This document shows positions 47,500 to 59,499 of a stretch of 64,000 nucleotides of DNA, piece by piece. The translations under genes were made by a program, and so were the position numbers. Numbering within the stretch: position 1 is the stretch's first letter; every line of letters starts with the position of its first letter. Origin of the DNA: Sinotaia quadrata (taxonomy: Eukaryota; Mollusca; Gastropoda; Architaenioglossa; Viviparidae); NCBI GenBank assembly GCA_028829895.1, contig CM054181.1, forward strand, positions 102,603,860 to 102,667,859. The letters are read 5' to 3'. The notes beneath the pieces were generated by a model that saw only the letters and a program-made list of their open reading frames with translations, did not search any database and was not told the origin of the DNA.

Positions 47500-47870
47500 C
47501 AATATTTTAAGAAATTGATGTGTTACCTTGTTCTATACAACAGTATGATCAGCAGCGGTCCCTCACGTGATTCACGGAATTTCAGATGACTTAGTCTTAG
47601 ACGCTCGCATCTGTCTGTCCTTTCCCTCCTGAATGCGGGTCTATAGTACGATCGGAGTATTTAAAGGAATATACGAATTTATGGCGCGAATTATTAGTCA
47701 CGTGATAACGATTGGTTCGACCTATAATCGGTCATTGTCTTAAATGTTACATAACTGGAGTGAGTTCTCTCTCTCCCAATGAATGAGGTGTGTGTATCAG
47801 AGCATGACGATTACGTCACTCTTACAAAGAACTGCATCCAAACCAGAAAATAACGAATTTAAACGAAAGC
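47500..47870. promoter_or_regulatory. CpG-rich, promoter-like patch
   Basis: Local rise in CpG with gtcacgtga (E-box), an attggttcg inverted CCAAT and cgcgaatt. On the minus strand a donor-like acaag|gtaaca lies at about 47526. It could serve the minus-strand RPGRIP1L-like gene 4.3 kb downstream as a non-coding first exon. This is inference only. Confidence 0.25.
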
Positions 47871-47910
47871 GGGTTAAGAGGTCAAGTATAATTTGTCTTG
47901 ACTCTGCTAC

Positions 47911-48146
47911 ACCTATTCTGCACAGATTTTGTCATTAGTGTCAAAAATGCATTTTCAAGTTTACAGAAGCCTATGTCATTCTAATTCTGTTTCCTTAGAT
48001 TTAGCAAGACACTCATTATTCAGCATTGAAATCATGTTCATAAGCAACTCAATCACTAATTTGGTCTTCCACTAGTTCCAGCACTGAATACTCAGTTAAG
48101 CATATTTTTTCTTAGATTTATTTTAGTGGTCTATAGTTACAGGTTT
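47911..48146 (-). repeat. Right arm of the 240-bp inverted repeat
   Basis: From acctattctgcaca to ctatagttacaggttt; partner of 44078-44319. No obvious target duplication flanks the pair. Confidence 0.92.
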
Positions 48147-48538
48147 AGAGGGGTTTTTATTATGTCTGGCTCAGTCTGGATGATTTTTTCTTCCATTATT
48201 GTTGTTGTCAGAGTGTTGGTAATTTTATGTTGTTTCTTTTTCTTCGTCATTGTGGATGTGGTTTGTATTTTCATTTCATCCATCTCTGTCATTGGTGTCT
48301 GTGAGAAGGCCTCCTTGTTTAGTGTTTGACAGTCTGGGAGAAATTTACTTTCAATTTTGGTCATATTTTCCAGATGATGGTGGTATTTATTTCCTTTTCT
48401 GAAAAGCTGTTGATGTGGATTGAGTCCCATTTTCTGTTGAAGATGGCTTGCTGGGTAAAGTGTAGGAGTTGGCTGTCTGAGTGCACACATGTAGGGTTGA
48501 ATGCGAAATGTGGACGGACAGGACAAACTGACAAACAA
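48137..48538 (-). CDS. 133-codon ORF, lysine/threonine-rich
   Basis: An ATG-initiated minus frame runs to TAA inside the right inverted arm. The C-terminal half is polar with K, T, E and M (for example DEMKIQTTSTMTKKKKQ). GC is higher than in the flanks. A CCT|GTAACT donor-like site lies at the very end. No domain recognised. It may be an exon of the minus-strand gene or a chance frame; a second minus frame is also open across 48361-48630, which lowers confidence. Confidence 0.2.
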   Translation of the reverse strand: MFVSLSCPSTFRIQPYMCALRQPTPTLYPASHLQQKMGLNPHQQLFRKGNKYHHHLENMTKIESKFLPDCQTLNKEAFSQTPMTEMDEMKIQTTSTMTKKKKQHKITNTLTTTIMEEKIIQTEPDIIKTPLNL

Positions 48539-48719
48539 CCGCTCTGAATTCCACTCTCAACAACCAAATACAGTTGCTTTGAATAAAGGTATTGACGAGA
48601 ATTTATTCTCGGAAATATGGGGACAATCACGGATGGCTGTTAGTCATTCATCCAGAAATCATCCACACACAACATTCATGGATCAGGGGATCAGAATAAT
48701 GAATGAAAAGTAAAAATAA

Positions 48720-49710
48720 AAAAAAGAAACAAGATAAATCGCATACAATGAAAATATCTCAGAAAAAGTCATGGCAGTAAGTCCACATTATTTCCCTTGT
48801 TTTGTTTAGACAAAGTTATGGAGATAAATTTATCATAAGGCACTGTGGTTTACATTGCTTATAATTTATCACAATTTTGTATCTGTGTTTTACTCAGTAA
48901 TTTTTATGGGCAAAACAAACAAAAAAATCAAGCAACAGAATTTTAAAAAATATATTAACCACTATTAAGGCACTGAGACAACTGAATCTCTAGCACCATA
49001 TATTAAATCTCCAAAAGATGTCACACTACAGCATATATAAAATTATGAAGCAATCAGTGACATACAAAATCCTTGTATTCACTAAATGTTACTTAATTAA
49101 TGCGCATACATTATATAGGTGTCCAACCCATCTACCCCCTAAAAGAATGAAATTGAATGAACGTAATATACAACAATATTTAAAATTATCAACAATCTGC
49201 TGTTAACATAATTATACAGCAAAATTCATATTCTAATTTCAAGGACAGCAAGGAAGAGATTCACAACATTCAAAAAATAAAACGTGCATATTTACAACAT
49301 CTCTACATTATAAAATTTATACCTAAATATATTTGTAAAATAATTTGTGTTTCAATAAATTCCATTTGTTTTATTCTTTCAAAGAAAGATCTTTTAGAAA
49401 TAATACTTCTGTTTCTTTAAACACTAATGTGATTACTACAAAATATTTACCAAGTTGTAAATTCTACTCTATAAAATATACAAGAATTATAATGACATTA
49501 ATTAATACATGTCATGATTTATTAGTCTGTTTTCATTATTAAAAAGATGTTCTTTTCCCAACAAATTAATTCCATATTATTTTGCTCATTATAATATATA
49601 TATTATAAAGACGATCGTTAGCTTATGGTAAGTTAACTGACTGATAAAGAATGAATGGACTTCAAAATATTTCGTACATGCTTGCTATTGATCTATGGTT
49701 TGAATTGAAG
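48720..49710. other. No recognisable gene
   Basis: Strongly AT-rich with a dozen short random frames. Confidence 0.45.
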
Positions 49711-49712
49711 AA

Positions 49713-49858
49713 TGTTTATGTAACTGAACCATTATTTCTATGTTTATGTAACTGAACCATTATTTCTATGTTTATGTAACTGAACCATTATTTCTTATGT
49801 TTATGTAACTGAACCATTATTTCTATGTTTATGTAACTGAACCATTATTTCTATGTTT
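49713..49858. repeat. 28-bp minisatellite, five copies
   Basis: tgtttatgtaactgaaccat followed by tatttcta, repeated with one 2-bp insertion. Confidence 0.95.
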
Positions 49859-50038
49859 ACTAATTTGATTACATTGTAGATTATACTTGTGAATTTTGAT
49901 TGATGCTATATTTCTTATGCTGCGTGTGCATCGGGCTAATGAATATTGTTGCAGAGATGAAATATGCCTTAAATTTAGTGCTGCCTTAATTTGACTTTTG
50001 CAGAGAGGAAAACACCTTTATATCTTTGATTTTTTGAT

Positions 50039-50397
50039 GTTTCCAACTCTGAAGACACTTGTTTATCAGACAGCTAACAGAAAGGACTTTAGAAGCGTTT
50101 CCAACTCTGAAGACACATGTGGTGGAAAAGAAATTAGACTTGTTGCTGTACAAGGTTAAAGTTGAAAGTCTTCTGGATATCTTTCAGTCGAGATTTCAAG
50201 AGATGAAAACAGTGGAGGATAATGTTGCTCTCTTTGTAAATCCGTTCGTATTTCCGGATGTCAAGATCTGTCAATTACAGCAAAACCTTCAGCAAGAAGT
50301 AATTGATTTGAAATGCAATTCTTCACCGAGATGCAAATTCCTGCAGCTGTCTGCTTCACCTTCAGCTGATCATATGATATTCTGGCGACTATAGCAT
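50039..50397 (+). pseudogene. hAT transposase C-terminal fragment
   Basis: From about 50059 the frame reads LFIRQLTERTLEAFPTLKT and later LDIFQSRFQEMKTVEDNVAL, FVNPF and a QQEVIDLKCNS segment, closing at TAG 50392-50394. GTF2IRD2/Charlie8-type transposases end in the same order, with W-x-x-QL-x-R-x-x-x-x-FPT and RF-x-D segments followed by an ELIDLQCN-like motif. The frame is intact over about 110 codons, unlike the 24-25 kb relic. A 58-bp spaced duplication of gtttccaactctgaagacac (50039 and 50097) brackets the 31-bp block shared with 25537-25567. Same strand as the N-terminal relic. Confidence 0.75.
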
Positions 50398-50830
50398 GTT
50401 GAACAATTTGACACTTGCAATCATTCGCACAGAGATATATTAATTTTATCATTTTGGTTCGACTTATAGATGTGAGCTGTTATTGACAATTATGTTATTG
50501 AGCTGCAATGACAATTATAAAAAAAACAAGCAGCGTTCCACACTCATTGACAGTAACCTAGCTGCGCTTGTGACTTTGGGCATTACAGCTTTGTGCCCAG
50601 ATATTGATAAATTGGCATTGGAACTTCAGTAACTGGTTGTGAAGAACAGTTACAATTGTAAGCTAATTACATTAATAGCAGTTTTCGAAACTTATTTTAA
50701 ATTGTTAATTAATAAGCTATATAACAATTTTGCAAAGGGTACAGAGGAACAAAGAAAATAATTGGTGTTGGGTTCATGAAATCCGGCAATTCTGTTAGTT
50801 TAAGAGTGGACTAGAAAGGTCAATGACAAT

Positions 50831-51050
50831 GGCGCACTAAGGCAGTATAGATTACTGTGGAGTGGGACAGAAAGGTCCAATGGCGCACTAAGGCAGTATA
50901 GATTACTGTGGAGTGGGACAGAAAGGTCCAATGGCGCACTAAGGCAGTATAGATTACTGTGGAGTGGGACAGAAAGGTCCAATGGCGCACTAAGGCAGTA
51001 TAGATTACTGTGGAGTGGGACAGAAAGGTCAATGACATGGGCGCACTAAG
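50831..51050. repeat. 51-bp tandem repeat, about four copies
   Basis: Units of ggcgcactaaggcagtatag then attactgtggagtgggacag. A 17-codon period makes an artefactual minus frame with SVPLHSNLYCL repeats. Confidence 0.96.
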
Positions 51051-51180
51051 GCAATACCAGGAGTGAGTAGCAGTAAGGCAAATTGGTAGCGAGCGACTGA
51101 CCTGTGGTAGGCGGGTCAACTAAGGTGAAAGGTGGATCCATTATTCTTTGTGTGCTGATATAGTTAGAGACAGAAAAGAT

Positions 51181-51425
51181 AGCGACTTTGAATTATGAAT
51201 AGTCAGAATTAGTATAGCGACTTTCAATTATGAATAGTCAGAATTAGTATAGCGACTTTCAATTATGAATAGTCAGAATTAGTATAGCGACTTTGAATTA
51301 TGAATAGTCAGAATTAGTATAGCGACTTTGAATTATGAATAGTCAGAATTAGTATAGCGACTTTCAATTATGAATAGTCAGAATTAGTATAGCGACTTTC
51401 AATTATGAATAGTCAGAATTAGTAT
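51181..51425. repeat. 35-bp tandem repeat, seven copies
   Basis: agcgactttcaattatgaat followed by agtcagaattagtat, with one c/g site alternating among copies. Confidence 0.97.
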
Positions 51426-51890
51426 AACAGTAAAAAAAATAAAAGTTTGTCTCGGGGCACTCAGCCCCATAGCCAGTTCAGTGCGTTTCCTTTTGTGCAG
51501 CGTTTGTATTCGGTATTATCTTCGTAAATTTTATTTTTTTTATTATTCCTCTTTCCTTTTAGTCGTTCTTATACGTTTCATCGATAGCATCATTACTAAT
51601 AAGTTCTAAGTGTTTGTTTTAATTTAAATTTTCTTGTCCTTTCAGTAGAGTGTTGCTATAGAGATTGTCATGTTAGGAAAATGAAACTTTAGAAGCTTCA
51701 CCTGGTGTATTGTTTAGCGCTTTTTGAATTTTTTTGTTGTCGAGAGCAGGTAGAAAATTAATAGTGATGTATTTGAAAACGATGAGAATGACGTGGTTTA
51801 ATATGTGACTTTGATAAGCCAAGTGAAAATGAGTTATGGTGTGCACGATTTGCAGCAGTGACATTTTACACTGTTGCGCTTGTCTCATAT
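51426..51890. other. No recognisable gene
   Basis: T-rich unique sequence between two minisatellites. Confidence 0.4.
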
Positions 51891-51892
51891 TT

Positions 51893-52470
51893 ATACACAG
51901 ACATATCTATAAACCACATTTATACACAGACATATCTATAAACCACATTTATACACAGACATATCTATAAACCACATTTATACACAGACGTATCTATAAA
52001 CCAAATTTATACACAGACATATCTATAAACCACATTTATACACAGACATATCTATAAACCACATTTATACACAGACATATCTATAAACCACATTTATACA
52101 GAGACAAATCTAAGAATAACATTTACACACAGATATATCTATAAACATATATCTATTTACACACAGACATATCTATAACCACATTTAAACAAAGACATAT
52201 CTATAAACTACAAGTATACACAGACATCTATAAACCACATTTATACACAGACCTATCAATAAACCACATTTATACACAGATCTATCAATAAACCCCATTT
52301 ATACACAGACCTATCTATAAATCACATATATTTAGAGGCCTGTCTATAAACTGCCTGTGTACACATACCTATCTATACACCACACGTGTACACAGACCTA
52401 TCTATACACCACACGTGTACACAGACCTATCTATAAACCACACAAGTACAAAGACCGATCAATAATCCAT
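51893..52470. repeat. 29-bp minisatellite
   Basis: About eighteen units of tatctataaaccacatttat then acacagaca, degenerating to the right. Confidence 0.95.
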
Positions 52471-53130
52471 GTCCATCCCTAAGGTGCACTTTATTTAAAA
52501 CGGGTGCCTGCTTCCTATAAATGCAGACGGATGTCTACACTGTGACAAAATGAAAGAGTAAAGAAGATAAGGGAGATTAAATTAGATTTGGAGCTAATAG
52601 TGATCAGCACATAGCTTAGGGATCCACAAAGATTTAACGTAATAATGAAAAAAACAATTGTAAATAAAAACCGGAGCCGGTATTGGGAAGTCCGCCCGGG
52701 GTAGTAGGACCCCAGATTACTGTGATGGAATAAGCTCCCTGGAACAAACCAGGACAGAGAACATGTGAAGATGAAACGTTCCATGAAAGCTCCAAAGATG
52801 AATACATGTTAGCGTAACCACCACCACCACCATATTCAGATAACTGCAAAACTTAATGAATGATCCCCGTCTAATTAATAAAAGAAAACTAAAAAATAAA
52901 GATATAACTGATAAATATGTACAAACGACTAAAAGAAAGAGGTCTCCCCCCCCCCCGAAAAAAATCATCAGGGGCAGGGAAAAAAAAGATTTCAAGGCTA
53001 TAGACTGTCTACATTATTAGATCTTCACACTACCAAACACCAAAGGAAACGACACTCAGCCAACAACATCTACAACGCCAGACCAGCTCCGCTACATAAT
53101 ATCTCCCAGTATGTCTCCTGCTAAGTGTCT

Positions 53131-53226
53131 TACTGTGGTGGCTTTACAGAGAGCTCACTAAACTACCTGCCCCACTTCCAAATGGATGAAACCGAGGACG
53201 CGATAATAACATTATACCAAACATAA
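53131..53226 (+). CDS. Short candidate terminal exon
   Basis: An acceptor-like tctcctgctaag is followed by an open stretch reading CGGFTESSLNYLPHFQMDE and then an acidic-hydrophobic tail to a TAA at about 53224. It is only about 30 codons, with no homology recognised and no partner exon. Confidence 0.15.
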   Translation, partial: YCGGFTESSLNYLPHFQMDETEDAIITLYQT

Positions 53227-53393
53227 GACACCAGAAAACCGGTTACCGATTCCAGACATGCAAACACAGGGTAACTAATAACATCGGCTCCAACTCCAAA
53301 CAAACGTTACTCACACCAACCAACTAATAAAGTCGGTTACAATTTCCAACAAACACTGTCAACGCCAACCAGTTAATAACATCAGTTACAATT

Positions 53394-53815
53394 TCTAACA
53401 GTGCCAACACCAGCTAAGAACACTGGCTACATTCCCAACAGTGCCAACACCAGCCAACTGAGAATACTGGCTACAATCCCAACAGTGCCAACACCAGCTA
53501 AGAACACTGGCTACATTCCCAACAGTGCCAACACCAGCCAACTGAGAATACTGGCTACAATCCCAACAGTGCCAACACCAGCTAAGAACACTGGCTACAT
53601 TCCCAACAGTGCCAACACCAGCTAAGAAAACTGGCTACATTCCCAACAGTGCCAACACCAGCCAACTGAGAATACTGGCTACAATCCCAACAGTGCCAAC
53701 ACCAGCTAAGAACACTGGCTACAATCCCAACACCAGCCAACTGAGAATACTGGCTACAATCCCAACAGTGCCAACACCAGCCAACTGAGAATATTGGCTA
53801 TAATCTCAAGCAAAC
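53394..53815. repeat. 40/44-bp two-type minisatellite
   Basis: Units ending in agctaagaacactgg (40 bp) alternate with agccaactgagaatactgg (44 bp). The alternation itself is partly periodic, i.e. a higher-order repeat. Confidence 0.95.
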
Positions 53816-55425
53816 CGGTTATGGTTAACGTTGTTATCTCTATCCGCCATCAAATGTTTTCCTACACATCTTTCATAACCTGCTCACCGCGAAATTAGTG
53901 AACACTGAAAATGGACGAGAATTAGAAAACAATCAATGCAATCAGTCAAGGGTTAAAGCACCATCCGCGAAATCAACGAACGTTAGAAGTGAAGGTTTGC
54001 GCAGAAATAAATCAAATGGATTCAAGCATACATATTTTACGTGTTGAAAAGTGAGTTTGTTTTCATTTACGAATTGCATTTATTTTAAAACGAACAGAAA
54101 CTTCTGATTACGGCACTGCACACGGACTTTGTTTATTCACTAACAAATATATCAGCGCTTGGTGCCGTCCGACCTTGACCTCTCTCTATGACCAGCCCTG
54201 TATTGCTAAATGGAAGATGACTGTTTCACATACCAAGACAATTCGACTCCTTATCCATAGTACACGGAAGCCCGGCAGAGCATGTTGTACATACAGCTAG
54301 TGCGCAGAACCGCGGAGAGCGAGCGATTATGTAAGGAAAAATTAAAAAAAAAACCCAACAGGGTATGGGTGGCAATGGTGGGATGGAGCGGGGATAGAGA
54401 TCCTCAAGTTCTTCTTTAGAAGTCAGTAAATTTCTACCTCACCAGGGCAATACTGACACGTTTCCTGACGTAAATAATTTTAATGGCGTCTAATATCGAC
54501 TGTGAATTTCTGCTGTACGGTTTCTTCCTTCAACTCGGTAACCCTCGCGCTGACATTTACATGTATTTGAACGGCGTGGCTAGTACATATACATAAACTC
54601 CACTAAGAGATTTTTAGTCTCTTATGATGCATTCGGCGCTTGTGTCTTCTTGTGCTTGTTGGCTTCCTTTCTCTCGCATTTCCCGAATCTATTGAATACA
54701 AACTTGACAGACACCTAACAGACTATAAATCGTAATCTGAGCCCACAAAAACGAACTCGGTTTTCTTTTTTAAGAAAGCAGTTGAAGTTTTTCTCGGTAT
54801 TAATTAATTAATCGATCTGTCTATCAGTCTCGACGGTTTCCTCATACTTAATATCTGTCTTTCATTCATCATTTTTTTAAAAAATAAAAACTCATTCATT
54901 TGTCAGGTCAGGTCACTTCTAGATCAGGTACTGGAGGATTATGCGCGATTGCCAACACGGTAAAAATACGAACAACTAAATTAATTTTATGGATTCGTGT
55001 CTGTTAAAAAGTATTTATATTCTTTAACAAAAAGACACGGCTGTCACCTTTAAAGTGGCATGTGCAGGTGGTTTCATTGTTGATCCTTCACCTTGCTGCC
55101 AGCTATGACGGTCAGTCTAAAGTAACGGAACTTCTGCTTTTAATGAATCCGCTATATGAATCAGTGACTGAATAATAGCTGATACTTCCCGCAATTGTCA
55201 TGTTTTTAAAAGCGCTGTCTACACGAAATGAATGTACCAACGTAGCAGTGGTGTTGAGGAGTGCACATTTATGATAATTATTGCGTTCTGACTTTGTTTA
55301 GTATTGGTCCACACAGCAAACTACCGTTATCGATGGTTTCAAAATTGTAAGCCCTCCGCAAGAGTAAACCAGTTCCATAGACCTAGCGACACTACTTTTC
55401 ACTTGCACAGTATGGAGACCACTGT
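53816..55425. other. No recognisable gene
   Basis: Unique sequence of mixed composition. 54344-54360 repeats an A-run plus cccaacag motif also seen near 9405. No exon could be bounded. Confidence 0.4.
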
Positions 55426-55427
55426 GG

Positions 55428-55747
55428 ATGATATAGATTATCGTAATGATTGATATAGATTATCGTAATGATTGATATAGATTATCGTAATGATTGATAT
55501 AGATTATCGTAATGATTGATATAGATTATCGTAATGATTGATATAGATTATCGTAATGGTTGATATAGATTATCGTAATGATTGATATAGCTTATCGTAA
55601 TGATTGATATAGATGATCGTAATGGTTGATATAGATGATCGTAATGATTGATATATATTATCGTAATGATCGATATAGATGATCGTAATGGTTGATATAG
55701 ATGATCGTAATGATTGATATAGATTATCGTAATGATTGATATAGATT
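55428..55747. repeat. 22-bp minisatellite, about fourteen copies
   Basis: gattgatatagattatcgtaat and variants; very homogeneous. Confidence 0.97.
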
Positions 55748-56259
55748 AGTGCAAACATCTCTCGGTCATCTTATAGGAGCCACATTTTGATATTCAAGTT
55801 GTAATATTCAATCTGATTTCAACTTGAACTAGAAGTGCTTTATGTGAATATACTTCAGCGAGTGATCTATATTAGTGCGCATTTATGCCCTTTAAAATTT
55901 ATTGCTTCTTAATCTTAGACAGATTTGACACATTCTAGTGTTGATAATAATAATAATTATCGATCGTAACCAACTGATGCTAATGTTCGTGTTTCTATGA
56001 CTAGTCACTTACAAATGACTTGTGAAACAGTTGAATGTTTTGAAAACAGTTTTCAGCATTTATTTTGGGTCCCCTTTCGCCTCCATTAAAATAAACATTC
56101 ATCCACAATAATTAATGATCCATGGTGTAGAGAATATTAAAGGTTGGAATATTACTAACTATGACATTGAACAAGATTTTTCCGGGCTTACATCCTCTGT
56201 ATTCCATTATCGTCAAAAAATACAACCCCATCCAAAATAAAAATCAGAGAGAGAGAGAC

Positions 56260-56296
<37 letters not shown>

Positions 56297-56581
56297 CGTT
56301 AATCGTTAAATACAAAGAGCGATAAAGATTTTCTGTTGGGCTTTAAGGTTTGCATATCGAGGAAAATTTGCTACTACACGATTTAAGCAAATAATTTTAT
56401 AATTATAATTTTTTAAAAAAAAAAAAGTAAACTGGGCATTATTACTTTAAAGTTTTGTGTAATTCAGAAACCTGGACTTAGAAATTGAACGTACATCAAA
56501 TTTATTGGGGGGGGGGGGGGACGATAACAGCTACGTTTACGGGACAATCTGACGGTATCAAAGGCTCCTAATCAAGTTTGC
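55748..56581. other. No recognisable gene; (GA)n and G-run
   Basis: A (GA)n tract lies at 56246-56294 and a run of twelve or more G at about 56507-56520. Neither is coding. Confidence 0.6.
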
Positions 56582-57560
56582 TCAGTTACGTTTATTGGGC
56601 AAAATTGGCTGGGTTCTACGATCTAAATGTACTTGACAGTTACGTTTATTGGGCAAAATTGGCTGGGTTCTACGATCTAAATGTACTTGACAGTTACGTT
56701 TATTGGGCAAAATTGGCTGGGTTCTACGATCTAAATGTACTTGACAGTTACGTTTAGGGGGCAAAATTGGCTGGGTCCTACGATCTAAATGTACTTGACA
56801 GTTACGTTTAGGGGGCAAAATTGGCTGGGTCCTACGATCTAAATGTACTTGACAGTTACGTGTCGTGGACGACAATGCCTGAGTCAAACATTCTAAATGT
56901 ACTTGACATCACGTGTAGTGGACAACAATGCCCGAGTCAAACATTCTAAATGTACTTGACATCACGTGTAGTGGACAACAATGGCTGTGTCCTTCATTCT
57001 ATATCTACTTGACAGTCACGTGTAGTGAACATCACTGTCTTTGTACTACGCTCTAAATGTAATTAACAGTCACATGTAAGGGGGCAACACTGTGTCCAAC
57101 GCTCTAAATGTACTTGACAGTCACGTTTAGGAGACAAGAGTGATCGTGCCAAAAGCTCCCAATCTACTTTGCAGTCACATGTCATAAACGTTTAGGGACA
57201 ACATTGCGCCAATGTTCTAAAGTTGTTTTGTTCAGCCACGCTTAGGGAGACAACAGTGACTGTGCCAAACGCTCTAAATCTACTTTGTTCAGTGACGTTT
57301 GAGGGACAATAATGACTGTGTCAAACGCTCTAAATCTACTCTGTTCAGTGACGTTTGAGGGACAATAATGACTGTGCCAAACGCTCTAAATCTACTTTGT
57401 TCAGTGACGTTTGAGGGACAATAATGACTGTGTCAAACGCTCTAAATCTACTTTGTTCAGTGACGTTTGAGGGACAATAATGACTGTGTCAAACGCTCTA
57501 AACCTACTTTGTTCAGTCACGTTTGAGGGTCAATAATGACTGTGACAAACACATTAAAAC
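56582..57560. repeat. 54-60 bp minisatellite, homogeneous then diverged
   Basis: Five near-identical 54-bp units (56582-56870; gttacgtttattgggcaaaa plus ttggctgggt) grade into about a dozen diverged 55-60 bp units with gtcaaacgctctaaatctac. The 54-bp period gives an artefactual minus frame of 18-residue repeats. Confidence 0.94.
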
Positions 57561-57749
57561 AAATTTATTCAGTCACGTTTCGGAGACAATACCGACAGTG
57601 CCAAACTCTCTACATCTAATAGACGAGCTAATGTCTGCGGCCCCTACCCCCATTTCCACCCCTCCCCCCGCTGTCATTCCCCACAGAAGATGCGTGAGGC
57701 TTTTTATCTGTAGATATTTTCAGCCTTGGGATTCCTCTGGGGGACTCAC

Positions 57750-57900
57750 TTGTTTCTGGAGAGGGGAGACAGGTGGTTGTGTGGAGGTGGAGTTGTAGTT
57801 CATGCATGTCTTGGTCGGGAGGAGGGTGCAGGAACTTGACGATGGCTGTCTTGTGGAGCAGAGGCTATCTTGTAGAGTCTGCGACCCCACATACTCAAAG
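57750..57900 (-). CDS. Internal exon, Ser/Thr/Gln/Pro-rich, no homolog recognised
   Basis: A pyrimidine tract (ctctccctctccgactctcc) leads to the acceptor ATATATAG (AG 57902-57901). The 151-nt exon has one leading base then exactly 50 open codons, closing at ACAA|GTGAGT (57749-57748), a near-ideal donor. Residues include FEYVGSQTLQDSL, a run of serines, and TQPPVSPLQKQ. It is likely an intrinsically disordered segment of a larger protein; a phase-2 entry and phase-0 exit are implied. Neighbouring exons were not found on this strand, so the gene is unidentified. Confidence 0.45.
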
Positions 57901-58521
57901 CTATATATATCAGAGGGAGAGTCGGAGAGGGAGAGTGGTGAGCTGGACAGTCAGTCTTCTAATTCATGTTAATCGCGGTAAATAGCTCATTTAAACTGAG
58001 TCATATCATTCATCTACAGCTGGTGATATATATATATATTTTTTAATGGAGGAATGAAATAATGAAAAAGGTAATTGAGATCTAACACTATAAAATTACC
58101 ACATAACAAATATCTTCTGCGTGGTGTTGTCATCAGTTAATAAAGTGTGGGTACAATGATCAAAGATATTCCCCTATTGGGTGATTCATTTAGAGTTAAT
58201 GGATTGTGCAAGATTATTTAAAAACTTATTTCCGAATTATTCAAAAAGTTGTGACGTTGTTTCCAAACTAAAATCTACCATTTTCAATAAGCGAGAAGGA
58301 AAAAGAATGTGCAAACATGTTTTCATTTATTTCCAATGGTCCTAACGATCAAAGATCCCCGCTCTGGCGCTGGGTTTGACCGAACCGAGAACCTAGAAGG
58401 AGAAGAAGCTTATCCGAACTCTGCGCAACCGTTTTTTTTAAAAAAAAAATAAAGAAAATAAAAGCATAGGTGATGAAGACAACGAATACGTGAGCATGCA
58501 AAAGGATCATTCTGTAGGTGT

Positions 58522-58557
58522 CACACACACACACACACACACATGCGCGCGCGCGCT
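58522..58557. repeat. (CA)11 plus (GC)n simple repeat
   Basis: CA dinucleotides followed by atgcgcgcgcgcgc; Z-DNA-prone. Confidence 0.95.
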
Positions 58558-58887
58558 GGCAAGCTAATTAATGCTATCTAGAAAAGTATTTCAGAGCGTA
58601 TCAATTCGGCACCTCGCCGATGCGGAAATATAAAGCGAAATTCCTTGCGTATAAATTATTAGCAGTATTTCCCCGAAATGTACTTATTATTTAAGAAGAG
58701 TTATTGATAGTGCTCCCAAAGAACCTTTCAGTCAAATTCGTGACGAGTATATGCATTATGTTCGGAAAACTGCTTGTCAACGGTGTGTGTGAAGAGAATA
58801 GTGCGGTTCTGAAAAATATTTTGTAGCAAATTTGTTTTACTTGCTGTAAATCTTGCTGTAAACAAAATCAATAAATGAGACTTTGCC

Positions 58888-58941
58888 ATGGGGCAACCAG
58901 TCAAGAAGGGATCGAAATCAACTGCCTCCAAGACCCCGAAG
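58888..58941 (+). CDS. Candidate first coding exon MGQPVKKG...
   Basis: gccATGG is an optimal translation start context. Eighteen codons, basic, reading MGQPVKKGSKSTASKTPK, end exactly at AAG|GTACTT. Without splicing the frame stops ten codons later. The sequence has the look of a nuclear protein N-terminus. No next exon was found. It lies 0.9 kb upstream of another candidate first exon on the same strand. Confidence 0.3.
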
Positions 58942-59499
58942 GTACTTTGGTCAGACTATGAGGTTCGGCATTAATTTTTCGAACAGTGCATTAGCATCAT
59001 CAATCAAGTGGACTGAACTGTTCGACAGTATCAACTATCATTGACTTAATTTTGCATGACCGCCAGCTTTAGACTCGATTTTGTAAGAGCACATGGGTTC
59101 CTTAACAGTCAGCAGTAATTTAAAATCCAGTGACGGATGCTGTCAAAGACATGAGCATAATCAAGGCAGTGTCATATCGACCAACAAGTCGAAAAATAGC
59201 AAGTAGGCACAGAAAGAGAAGTGTCAATTAGAATTCAAAGCCTGCCTTGACAACACTACAACACTAGCTACATTCTATATAATAAGTAAAATGTACACGA
59301 AACTAAACATGCGAGATGCGTTATGATTACGGATGTGGCGAATTAGAGTCGATTAGGTTTACGAGATTATTAGTAGTAAAGTTCGCACACATAATCGATC
59401 TGACACTTAAATTTCACTGCTATGTTATCAGAGCCTAGAGAATGCGATCGAACATATGGGAGAAATGACTAACTAAAAACAAATGCCACTGAAATTAGG

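Noticed and set aside
50059..50394. Host gene with intact 111-codon frame
   Set aside because: Residue order matches the C-terminus of hAT transposases; no upstream host exon fits.
53401..53625. 74-codon ORF with PTPAKNTGYI repeats
   Set aside because: Minisatellite artefact; the 40- and 44-bp units shift the frame.
56582..56887. 101-codon minus-strand ORF with 18-residue repeats
   Set aside because: Product of the 54-bp minisatellite, which decays out of frame immediately to the right.
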